64,000 nt of DNA from Incurvaria masculella (Eukaryota; Arthropoda; Insecta; Lepidoptera; Incurvariidae). How positions within the stretch are numbered: position 1 is the first letter of the stretch; every line of letters starts with the position of its first letter. Below the pieces are notes generated by a model. It searched no databases and was not told the origin of the DNA. It worked only from the letters and a program-made list of their open reading frames with translations. Location: positions 23,231,595-23,295,594 of the forward strand of contig OX335644.1 in assembly GCA_946894095.1 (NCBI GenBank), in the 5' to 3' direction. Positions 12,049 through 22,700 of this stretch are shown piece by piece. Both the position numbers and the translations under genes were made by a program.

Positions 12049-12288
12049 GGGTCCATTCAGAGCAAGAGTGAGTTCGAATTCGTCACTAAATATCAACTCA
12101 CTTTTTTAAATAGTTAATGTTTCTACACTTTTTGAACATCATTACAGTTACGTAAAAATGTGGTCTGTCCCGTAAATACGTTGGAAGTATAAACAACGGT
12201 TTCGTTTTTTAAATAATAATATATTTCCCAGCTATTTTTAGGTTAACTCACTCCCGAACTCGAACTCACTCTTACCCTGAATGGACCC
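12049..12288 (+). mobile_element. Short TIR element family C, copy 1 (240 bp)
   Basis: Ends GGGTCCATTCAG, with internal ATCAACTCACTTTTTTAAAT and AAATAGTTAATGTTT blocks. Confidence 0.8.
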
Positions 12289-12439
12289 GCTGGTGTCCCG
12301 GACGTCAGTCTTGTAATTCAGATTCTCCGGGGACTCACCGGTGAATACCACATTTTTGTTAGTCATGGGATGACAGCTGAGACACTTTCCGTGAAAATGA
12401 GGGTTTCTCTCACTCCTCAGTTCAAAACCCATGTTAATC

Positions 12440-12600
12440 CAGCCGGGTTTAGTACCAACGCATCGGATGAAATATTGGTCGCAGCGGCAAATGAACAATT
12501 TTCCGTGTTTTCCATCCAGGTCAATGCAGCCGTTCTCATAAAGGGAAGATCTTGCATGGCACATAATTCCTTCGGGAACGCGGAGCCGTCCGTTTCCAGT
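12440..12600 (+). mobile_element. SINE body fragment
   Basis: Diverged body (TTTTCCGTGTTTTCCATCC, CTTGCATGGCACATAATTCC) without a head or poly(A). Confidence 0.6.
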
Positions 12601-12660
12601 TACAAAAAAAAAGGATTTTGTGCGGAAAGAAATGAATTTGACAAGGAGCTGTCAGTCGGA

Positions 12661-12925
12661 GTTCTCACCTAAATTGGCGTTTACGGAACTTCGAAGTTAC
12701 GTAAAAACGTCAACTCCATGCAAGTTTTTACTAGATGTGCTGTGGTTTTACTTCTTTAAGCTGTCAAAGTCAAACTCGGACTGCCGATTCGTATGAAAAC
12801 GTGGAGTCGGCATAAACGGCAACGTCGACGTATTTGCGCCGACGGTGAGTCAAGCTGTCAAATCAAACTCGAACTCCATCCAACTCTCAAACTCCATCCA
12901 AATGTAAACCCAATTTAGGTGAAAG
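12661..12925 (+). mobile_element. Short TIR element family D, copy 1
   Basis: Inverted ends CACCTAAATTGGCGTTTACG; the interior has GCTGTCAAAGTCAAACTCGG. Copies at 27107-27312, 29801-29973 and 37905-38250. Confidence 0.75.
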
Positions 12926-13081
12926 TTGGGACTACTGGCTCTGAATGTTGGATGATTGCCTCATTCCGGTTTCAAAGATGACTGCATTCATATTCTTACT
13001 CAACAAGTCGGAAATTGCCTCTGGAAATCAAGCAGAATATTCATGATTTAATTTTACTCTGGAATGGGTTAAAGGTACTGG

Positions 13082-13325
13082 GGGTCCATTCAGGGTAAGA
13101 GTGAGTTCGAGTTCGGGAGTGAGTTAACCTAAAAATAGCTGGGAAATATATTATTATTAAAAAAACGAAACAGTTGTTTATACATACTTCCAACGTATTT
13201 ACGGGACATACCAGATTTTTACCTAACTGTAATGATATTCAAGAAGTGTGGAAACATTAACTATTTAAAAAAGTGAGTTGATATTTAGTGACGAATTCGA
13301 ACTCACTCTTGCCCTGAATGGACCC
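13082..13325 (-). mobile_element. Short TIR element family C, copy 2 (244 bp)
   Basis: Same ends as copy 1 but in the opposite orientation. Confidence 0.8.
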
Positions 13326-13795
13326 CATGAACCCGCAAATTTCGGAATGCGGGAAATCTGGATCCCAGATTTCGTTAAGAATTTTCTAATGAGCCAAAAA
13401 AGGTCCTGCGGCCAAGTTTTAGTGTAAACCTCCGGAAAAATTCGAGTAAGCAAAATATATAAAAAAAATATAAATAAATAAAATATATAAATAAAATATA
13501 TAAATATATATAAAAAATAACAATAGGCGGAGCACTCCTCCTGTCTGGAATTATGACTATTTTAAAGCGGAATGGTTACTAAGGGCCCTCCGGAATGATA
13601 AAAAGGCCATTCCGGAATGGTTTAAAGCCGGAATTCATGTTTTAATGGAGAGTGGGTATGGACCACAGATATTCTACTTAAAATATATTTTTATTAATTT
13701 ATTTTATTTATTCATTAATAGGTTCACAAACAGAGTAGTACACAGGATACACTGAGAAACAAAAACGTCATTAAAAAAAATGTGCACACTTGCTA
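13326..13795. other. AT-rich intergenic DNA with (TATAAA)-like low complexity
   Basis: 13448-13520 is nearly pure A/T built on ATAAATAAAATATATAAA-like steps. No gene seen. Confidence 0.6.
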
Positions 13796-14201
13796 ATAGC
13801 CTAGTGGCGCGGGGACTGGCATAGCGTACCAGAGACCTGGGTTCAATACCGACATGCACCACTGTCTTTCTCTTTCCGAGTTCGATACTTGCATTTTCAT
13901 CACGAATGCGAGCTGCTCCTTGGTTCGGAATCCATGTAAAACTATAGGTCCTCTTCCCCTACTAGGTGGTAGGGTTTAAGCCCGCCCGGGTTGGTACCAT
14001 CGCATTGGATGAAAAGATGGTCGAAGCGGCAATGACAAATTGTCCGGGTTTTCCATCCAGTTCAATGTAGCCGTGCTCATAAAGGGGAAGGTCCTGGCAT
14101 GGCACCAAAATTCCTTCGGGAATATGGTGTATTGGGCTAATATCATAACGGTAGTTGTGTGGTATTAGCCATCCATGTCGGGTCGCATATAAAAAAAAAA
14201 A
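13796..14201 (+). mobile_element. tRNA-headed SINE, copy 2
   Basis: TAGCCTAGTGGCGCGGGG head, shared body and poly(A) at 14190-14201. The first few bases of the head are missing. Confidence 0.85.
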
Positions 14202-14514
14202 CTTCACTGGTAGTGAACACAACATGCATAAAAACAAACAAACCATAGAACAATTTAAATTCAGAGGTTTCTGAAAAATTTATATTTCAAACACCAAAAA
14301 AAAACGCTTACAAAAATTTACTTCAAATGAGAGTAGGCAAGGTTTATGAGGGTAGCTTAGGTTAACGTTACGGTGATAAAAAGGAACAGCATTTATAACG
14401 TTATCTTTGTCTGTACAGTCGATGAAAGTGATATGGGAACGTCGTCTATAAGTTTTCACATTGAAGCATAATAGTCATTATGGGTAAGGTAAGGTAAATA
14501 TTAGCTTTACTCAC

Positions 14515-14553
14515 CGCAATAAAGACATACATCGCTCCCAGCTTCAGAGTCAT
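14515..14553 (-). pseudogene. Orphan duplicate of cuticle exon 1 (head-to-head copy)
   Basis: Minus strand encodes MTLKLGAMYVFIA followed by donor GCG|GTGAGT, with the same 13-codon length as the exon at 16663. I find no RR-domain exons on the minus strand between here and position 1, so it is either an orphan duplicate or the first exon of a paralogue outside the window. An extra in-frame ATG lies 12 codons upstream at 14587-14589. Confidence 0.75.
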
Positions 14554-14651
14554 CTTGTCGTTATTCAGTTCCGTTTTCACTTTAATCATCTTTAATTAAT
14601 GAACGTATTTATTTATTCTGCTAAGAATCCAACACTTCGCATTTCACGTGA

Positions 14652-14996
14652 GGCTGAGATAAATAATCGTAACAGAAACTAAGGCTGAGATAAATAGTCG
14701 TAACAGAAACTAAGACTAACGGAAAGCACTACTTTGTGACGTCACTTTGACACATTTTGAGATTTCGTCCATACAAAACGTGTCAAAGTGACGTCACAAA
14801 GTACTACTTTTGATTAGTCTTAGTTTCTGTTACGACTACTTATTTCAGCCTTAGACTAAGGAAAAGTACTACTTTGTGACGTCACTTTGCATTACTTTGA
14901 AGACTATTTCCATACAAAATATGTCAAAGTAACGTCACAAAGTACTACTTTCCGTTAGTCTTCGTTACTGATACGACTATTTATCTCAGCCTTAGC
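14652..14996. mobile_element. Tandem pair of palindromic elements (TIR GGCTGAGATAAAT)
   Basis: Two adjacent fold-back units of about 145-175 bp. Each has arms carrying GTAACAGAAACTAAGACTAA and an inner GTGACGTCACTTTGAC motif. Inserted in the leader/upstream part of the duplicated cuticle 5' region; absent from the other arm. Confidence 0.75.
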
Positions 14997-15152
14997 CCCG
15001 ATTGCACGAAGAGACGGGCGAGTTAATCAATGATCAACCACGTCACTTTTAGTGAACCGCATGGAGTTCCTTCCATACTGTCCATACAAAGTGACGTGTT
15101 TAATCTTACGTTGACGTTGATTTTTATTTTTTGTCCTTTCGTGCACTCGGCC
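14993..15152 (-). mobile_element. Short TIR element family B (ends near GCACGAAGAG / GTGCACTCGGCCC)
   Basis: 160-bp element with imperfect terminal inverted repeats. Shares CACGTCACTTTTAGTGA and TTACGTTGACGTTGATTTT with copies at 8620-8763 and 23725-23877. Confidence 0.7.
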
Positions 15153-15507
15153 CTTAGTCTAGCTAGATCGATGGCTAATCACACTAGATATAATCTGGGT
15201 TAGTTGCACAGTTTTTGCCCCACACTTATCTCGGCGGCCCCCCTAATATAATTTAGATTTTAATAAACCAACTTTTCACAGTGGTTCGTTTCACAGTTTT
15301 GTGCCGAATACACATCTGGTTGAAGGAAAAGATGAACAGTTGAAATACTGACTTTTGGAAACAATCATAGGGCTGACTAAGTATACGTTCAAACATAGTT
15401 GAGAACGTCTAGTAATTACTGTGCAAAAAAACCCCTAACAGAATTGATTCGGAGGTTGTTTTTAACCACCATGTATAGATGTATACTTTATTCCATTGTT
15501 GACTGTA

Positions 15508-15720
15508 CATACCAGCGAGCACGGAAGGGTGGGAGCAGCGATCCGAACTCATTCGTATGGCGGCAGCGTAGCCGCGATTTAGTGGAAAACGTCTAACTGT
15601 ACTTAGTTCGCTAACGAATTCGGGACATGCTACATCGAATGTTCGTTGCACTAAATAGCGCCCTGTGAAGTTCTTATGTATTCTCACGTGTCGTTGGAAC
15701 TCGAAAAAATCAGTATTAAG
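15508..15720 (-). repeat. Family R copy
   Basis: Reverse complement of the 10178 copy (CATTCGTATGGCGGCAGCG, ATCGAATGTTCGTTGCAC). Confidence 0.6.
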
Positions 15721-15767
15721 CAAATTCACTCGCCGACACTGCCCCCATTGTATGTGAAATTGTCTGT

Positions 15768-16115
15768 TTGACCACATTTCCGCAGGAATAAGGTGCCATG
15801 CCAGGATCTTCATTTATGAGCACGCCTACATTGAACAGGATTGAAAACACGGACAATTTTTCATCGCCGCTTCTGATGAAACTATGATCCAATGCGGTGG
15901 TACTAACTCGGGCGTACTTAAGCCTACCACTTTGCAGGGGAAGGGGGCCTACAGTTTTACATGGGTTCCGAACCATGGACAGCTCGCGTTCGTAACGAAA
16001 TAAAACTCAGAAAGAGAAAGAAAGTGGTGCATCACCGGGGCGAGGATTTGAACCCAGACGTCTCGCATGAAAGGAAAATTCTCTGGCCCCTAGACCACGA
16101 GATGTACGAGCTGAA
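15768..16115 (-). mobile_element. tRNA-headed SINE, diverged copy
   Basis: Body then head on the minus strand, with a good B box (TGGGTTCAAATCC at about 16045-16060). Lies in the spacer between the two cuticle promoter copies. Confidence 0.7.
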
Positions 16116-16469
16116 AGTCTGCGCCGCCCCCATGCAAAACAGTGTCTACATCTCCTCCGGGGTCTACATGCTAGTATATACCCTGAAAAAGGAAAAAAAA
16201 AAAATTGCACAACAATGCCCGTGACTGTTTAACTTAAATCTCGGCTTAAATCTGGAATAACTTGCAGAAACTGTTGCACAGTCGAGTTTTAAGTGAAGTT
16301 ACATGCAAATACTCACCGTTTCGGCAGACCCGACGCTTGCGACACGCGTGCCTAGCCTTTCAGACATGCAGTGCTTATAACCGACCGCTCTCCTGCTGCG
16401 CGCTTAGTGATCATACAGCCTCTAACGCCGGTACAGTTGGCGTATGTGATGTACCCTTTTAGATCCATT

Positions 16470-16738
16470 TAGACCAGGTCAAGTTGGTTTATTAAAATCT
16501 AAATTATATTAGCGGTTTGTCGAGAAAAGTGTGGGTCAGATAGGTATAGTGTGATTAGCCATCGATCTAGACTAAGACGTGAAATGCGAAGTGTTGGATT
16601 CTTAGGAGAATAAATAAATACGTTCATTAATTAAAGTGAAAACGGAACTGAACAACTACAAGATGACTCTGAAGCTGGGAGCGATTTATGTCTTCCTTGC
16701 GGTGGGTAAAGCTAATTTACCTTACCTTACCCATAATT
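16470..16738 (+). promoter_or_regulatory. Upstream/leader region of the cuticle gene, right arm of the inverted duplication
   Basis: About 190 bp upstream of ATG 16663 are shared with the left arm, including GTGAAATGCGAAGTGTTGG and the ATAAATAAATACGTTC leader. Survival of the block in both copies suggests it contains the core promoter. I see no convincing canonical TATA box. Confidence 0.5.
16663..16701 (+). CDS. Cuticle protein exon 1 (signal-peptide start)
   Basis: 13 codons, [13 protein letters not shown], with donor GCG|GTGGGT. Its mirror-image copy at 14515-14553 has the same length and donor position, which confirms the exon limits. Confidence 0.85.
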
Positions 16739-19700
16739 TTATTTTTTATTTACTTTATTTGGGTAATCAACAGCTTATATACTATAAATTTTCACATAAA
16801 AATATAACAGTCCAAAAGCCAATAACAGATTACCACTATATTATACATAATTGAGTCTACGTTTACAGTCTATAAAATATCATCTTACGTTATAGTCATA
16901 ACGTTTAATAAATTTAAGAGTTTGATTGATACTACTGTGCAAATGGGATTATTAGTTTAGATTTAGAATGAGTGAGAGCTAGATATGGTGTTTGTGTGTG
17001 AGGGTGTGTGAAAAAGGGTGTGTAAGGGTGAGTGCGCATGTATGTATGTGTGTGAGGAGCACTTGTTCATTACAACAATGTTTTGTATTTAAGATGGCCC
17101 AACCCGGCGGCCCTAACTCATTCGCGGGCACGGTACAAAACCGTGCTGTTGCGCTCTGGGAGCTTCTCGATTTCAAAGAATAAGACAGGCTCCGTGATGG
17201 GGAAGATGCAACATGTCCACAAAAAAGACAATGTGCATAGTGTATGATTTGGTAAGATTTACGAAAATTTTAATTTCAAAACGACTTATAGCTAAAAGTA
17301 AACTACGACCGCTGTAGTGAAAAATCGAACAAAACCCAAACAGATTATAAATCTTGATTAAATAAGCTATGTCTGATGACTAATCTTTTTAAGATGTTCT
17401 TACTTTATCATTGCGTAATCCACCTCCAAAGTTATTGTATAAAACGCGCGAAAAATGCAAACTTTCGGACCTTATAACTTAGAAACCAAACACAATTTTA
17501 CAATGCCAATGGTCATCAGACATCTAGTTCGATCAAATAAAGCTATATTGAGCAAAATTTTGGATATCTGACAAGAAATATGGGCGTGATCTTCTTTCCC
17601 CTTTTGTATGGGGAGATGAGCGGGATGGGCCACCTTAAGGTGGCGGGTGTCATTAAGAGTCCGTTCATTTAAAGAAAAAATAGGTTTAGAGACAATTTTT
17701 TTTTTCCTTATAAAGGACAAAGCTGTGTATTCAACAATCTTAGTTCTGATAACTTTTTTACTATTTCTTTTTTAAATGTTTGTCTGGTGGTACAAAGTAT
17801 TTCAATTGCACTAAAATTATTATTATAAATATTTGTAAGTCGAGTTATTGTAATTGTAAAGACTATTATAGGTGAAGTTCCCGGATCCGCTCATTTCAAT
17901 TTATTTTTGGACAATCGCACCCGCGTGGAGCCAAGTAAAATGCGCTCTCGGCCACTGCGTCGCATAGCGCGCCTGCGCTATTACTTCGTTTTTCTTAGAG
18001 TTCTTTCTGACATTTTTTTCTTTTTGCTCGGCTCCTATAGTTCGCAGCTTGATGTTAAGAACGGCTCGTAAGCTATGAAATTGATATTTAATATCTAATA
18101 TCAGGTAACAAATATCTGTGTCTGCATGCTTTTGTTTTTTTGAAAAATCCAAACCGAATGAAATGAATGCAATAAGAAAATCTTCATACGAATTTTGTTT
18201 TCTCTGTGGTTTGACCCAGAATACATTTACCGGAAAAACAAAGGCATGCAGACACAGATATTTGTAGCCTAATATTAGATACTAAATATCAAGTAAGTTG
18301 GAACAGTGGTTTTCAAATATTTAGTAAACTACGTTTTTATGGGAGGCGAAATTTTCAGGTGCCGACGGGCCGAACTTAAATAGCCGTAATATCGTTCGTT
18401 TGTGCTCCCGCTGCAGGGCTTTACCTTGCTCGCAGGGCAGAAGAGTGATGCCTTCCGGCCTCTTGGCGCCATCGTCGCGGAAAACTCTCGACGGGTCGAG
18501 TCCGCTCGGTATATTGACGGAAGCAAGGGAGCGCCTGATGATCTGGTTAACGGTGGCATGGCGAGACATCCTGCCAGCACTCCTGGAGCAGGACAGACCA
18601 TGGTGCCCCAGCTCTCCCGCCTGCACATATGCGGCTCGCAGACCCTGATTCCGAACCGGAGGCAGCAGGTCTATTCCTGGCAATCAGTAATCAGAAATCA
18701 GACATTCGGAGTCTAGAAAACCGCGTTTGTAGCGGTTTTTAATGCGATTTTCTAAACGAAAATATTCCGTAGCATAGCTTTTTAATCAATCAAGGTTTTC
18801 CATCGAAAAACGCGCTTTAGATACGTAGGGGCTTTTGCTACCAGCCTTTTGAAGAGTCCCCACTCTTGACTTTCGTATTGTAATCTGCAATAAGCTACTC
18901 TAACCGAAACATGTCGTGGAAATCCTGGTTGTGGAAGATCCTAGGTGTCGACCTGACGCATGACCCTAATTTCGGACGTCATATCGAAGAAAAAGCCAAG
19001 CTCGCCTCAAATAATCTAGGAGTCCTCAAAATGGTGCGTCAGTATTTCACGCCTGACCAAAAACCTCGCCAAAAACTGCTCCTCTACAAGGCGCAGATAA
19101 GGTCTTGCGTGGAGTACTGCTCGCATATGTGGGACGGCTCAGCTAAGAATCTGCTTGGCTCCCTGGACTTAAGGATGTTCCGACCCATACAATGTTTTTT
19201 TTACACAGAACGCAAAAAGTATTGCACTTTAAGGCACGATGCCATAGTAGTTGCAGCGAAAACATATTCACAATTTCAGGTTTAACGGTTTCGTTATAAT
19301 TGCCGATTAGAAATTTTACACCGTTAGATGGCGCTGTTAAATAAAAATCGTATTTAAATAAATTGTAACAAAACCAATAATTCTGAAATTGTGAAATTGT
19401 TTTCGCTGCAAGTATATATGACTACATTAAACTTTTATTATTAATTCGTGGCTTAAAGTGCAATACTTTTTGCGTTCTGTATAAAAAAAACATTGTATAC
19501 AGCGTCGTGCCGTGTGTCTCGTCGACGACCCCAAGGTACCCCTGAATGTAGAGACCCCAACTCCGAAGCAATGTAGGGTTTCTCGCTGTATTCTATCGTA
19601 TTTACCATGGAGAATGCTCTTCGGAGCTGCACAACGCTGTCATCCGTCCCCTTTCTACCACCGCACAACGCGGAACAGGCAGGGAATGCACCCATTCACT

Positions 19701-22700
19701 GTCGACAACCTTTTATCTGAAGGGTGGGTAAACTATGGAATGCCGCAATGTTCCCTCAAAGTACGCCAGCTCGTATTGAGCGGCTCGTAGCCTAGTGGCG
19801 CGGGGACTGGCCTAGCGTACCAGAGGCCCGGGTTCAATACCAACGTGCACCACTGTCTTTCTCTTTCCGAGTTCGATAAGTGCATTTAGTCAAGAATGCG
19901 AGCTGCTCCATGGTTCGGAATCCATGTAAAACTGTAGGTACCCTTCTCCTACTAGGCCCGGGTTGGTAAAAAGATGGTCGAAGCGGCTATGAAAAATTGT
20001 CCGTGTTTTCCATCCAGTTCAATGTCGCCGTGCTCATAAAGGGAAGCTCCTGGCATGGCACCTAATTCCTTCGGGAATGTCCTTGGGCTAATATCATAAC
20101 AGTAGGTGTGTGGTATTAGCCAACCATCAGGTCGCATAAAAAAAAACGACAACCTGGGGTCCTTCAAACATGGTGTGAAGAAGCACCTGGCCGGCCGGCA
20201 TGGTTTAAGCAGAAGGGTTTTCGCAGCCCCTGTCAAAGTCCGGAAGCCCGTGGGCATCGTCGGGCGCCTTTTTTGTGAGGTCCCGGCGTGCCTTCGCGGC
20301 GGCGGTGGCGGTGTGCAAAGCTTAGTGATTGTGGTGGCCGGTGGTAAGTCCGCGGGATCGATGTGCTGCGGCGATAATATCGGTTTCATTCCACAATCGT
20401 AGGGAGTTCGTAAACGAGTTTGTTAAACGAACGCACTTTGTATGTAAAAGTGGCTATGCCGCGCCGCCCTCACAGAACACTTCATACAAACGTGTTTCGG
20501 TTGCTACTCCTGTCCGTCCTTCTATGCTCGCGCCTGTTTCCTCAATCAAATTAACACATATTGTTCTGATATTTTGCACATAAAATCCATCAATTGAGAG
20601 CTACGTCTCTACGTTTTTTTTAATCAATTTACTTGTGACATCCGTGTATATGCCTCTAAATTCTGGTTTTACAAATACAAAATGGCGTACATCATGAATT
20701 AAAGTTTTTTTTTTTCAAAAAACAACAACGTACATGTAATACATATGTAAAATATCAGAAAAAGATTTCTTAATTTGACTTAGGAAACGGGCACGAGCCA
20801 TTGAATGGAACTTGACCTCATTATCCTCTTAATTGGCCCTTTCTCCTCGGTGATCGGGAATGTCTATTCACACACACTGGACGTGTATTTTCGCAATGCG
20901 ATGCACGCCCTCAAAGCGGCAGGTCATCGCCAACTACATTGTGAGTGATCGGTGACGCAATATCTGCGTGAACGCTTACGGAAATAACGCATGTAAAATT
21001 CATTGCTCGATGTGAAGAGCCTCCGGTGACATTAGCCAAACGGTGAAAGGTAATACAGAACGACACAGATAACTTGCCGCGTCGCGCGTCTCTCGATCGC
21101 GCGGCGCGATTACCTAAGATTACCTGAGATTACCAAACAAGTGTACACTAGATTCCCTGAGTGACTGACCCCTCGGGAAGTACTGACCCTAAAATACTAC
21201 ATATATTTACATCATGGATTGGTTCTAATTCGAATAAAGTCAACAGGGTGCATGGCATGCCTGTCTGTTGTGTGTAATGGAAGGAATGTGACGGAGGGAT
21301 GTCGTTAGGCAGCTCCGAAGGGCGTTCTCCGTGGTGCTGACGAGAGAGACACTTTTCGGAGTTAAAGGGTTAGAGACCCTTCATCTGAATCCCGAATTCT
21401 GGATATCTCGGACGACTGCCACAGTCGTATTCATAAAGAACCTGTCATAACTTAGTACGAGATTAGGACCGGACTAACCATAAAAAAACCGGTTTAGTCC
21501 GGCGCACTAAACTTAGTCCGCCCACTCTGAATAGGGCTGTTATTTGAATACATGATCTGTGTTTGTTTAGATGGTTGCATTAGAAAAATCTTAAGGCGTT
21601 CTTCAAATAGGCGAAAAAAAATGTTACCTCGCACCGAGATTAGGCCCAGAAATAAACAATCGAGTCCTTGGCATTCTCACAAAGCCAAAGGGAATAGATC
21701 AGTCGAACACCAGCAGCTGTATATCCTCGCCGTTAGGTCCCGGAAGACCCTCAAGCGCCCAAGGCGACATAAAACGTAAAACTGCGTGAAGTATTTGTCC
21801 TGTTAAAATAAGTGGACAGGATTGAGTGCGCCTGAAGTGCACATTACCTACACTCAATCCATGCTATATTGGCGCGAACAGTGACAACTACATATTACAA
21901 AAAAGTTGGGCATTGAATTAGCATAATATCTGCGTTAGAGCGACATTTTATTGAAATTATAATAAAGTTATTTCTTAACTTCCCAATATGAATGTAACCG
22001 TGACCTCCGCGCGTCGTTTTCGGAAACAGGCTACGAAACTCACTGACTGACGGCCGAAAGGGCAATAGGCCACGCATTACCAAATGTTTTCATCAGAATC
22101 GTGGAATTCTCAGTTTATGGATTTGAGAAGACGCACAGTCACCGGTGCGCAAGTGCGTAACATTCGAGATAAGTAACATAACTAATTTGATACGGTAATC
22201 TCAAACAACAGGCGAATTATCTGCGATGGCGCAATAATCATATAACCAGTCACATCTGTCCGCCTGTGTACAATGCGATTCAAATAAGAATATGATAGGA
22301 TCACCGCCATTTTGAATGTCAAACTGCTAAAACGCTCACTTCACTTCACAAACTTCAGTACTTTGCCGCGGTGTTGCCGCGTACTTTCCCTCGCGAATTC
22401 GAGTGAAGTTAGTCACGAGCCCCGTCCTATTCTTATTTGAATCGCGTTGTGTGGCGCCTCCATCGTCGATCTCCGTGGTGCAAGTAAATAGGTTCTATTA
22501 AGCTGTGGGCCAGTTTAGGTTTTTTTTTATGTGACTGGACATGGATGGCTAATACCACACCTTCTGTCATGGTATTAGCCCAACACACCACATGGGAACT
22601 AGGTGCCATGCCAGGACCTTCCTTATATTGCACGGGTACATTGAACTGGATGGAAAACACGGACAATTTTCATTGCCGCTTCGACCATCGTTCATCCAAT

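Larger units (their letters stand above)
14477..15290 (-). repeat. Left arm of inverted duplication of cuticle-gene 5' region
   Basis: Covers about 35 bp of intron 1, exon 1, the leader and upstream DNA, matching 16470-16738 in reverse orientation. The match is interrupted by about 500 bp of inserted short transposons (14652-15152). The outer shared block includes TTGGTTTATTAAAATC and TGTGATTAGCCATCGATC. Confidence 0.85.

Noticed and set aside
21552..21779. 75-aa basic frame with nearby GGCGCGAACAGTGAC
   Set aside because: Considered as a retroelement primer-binding region, but no LTR pair or gag/pol motifs found.
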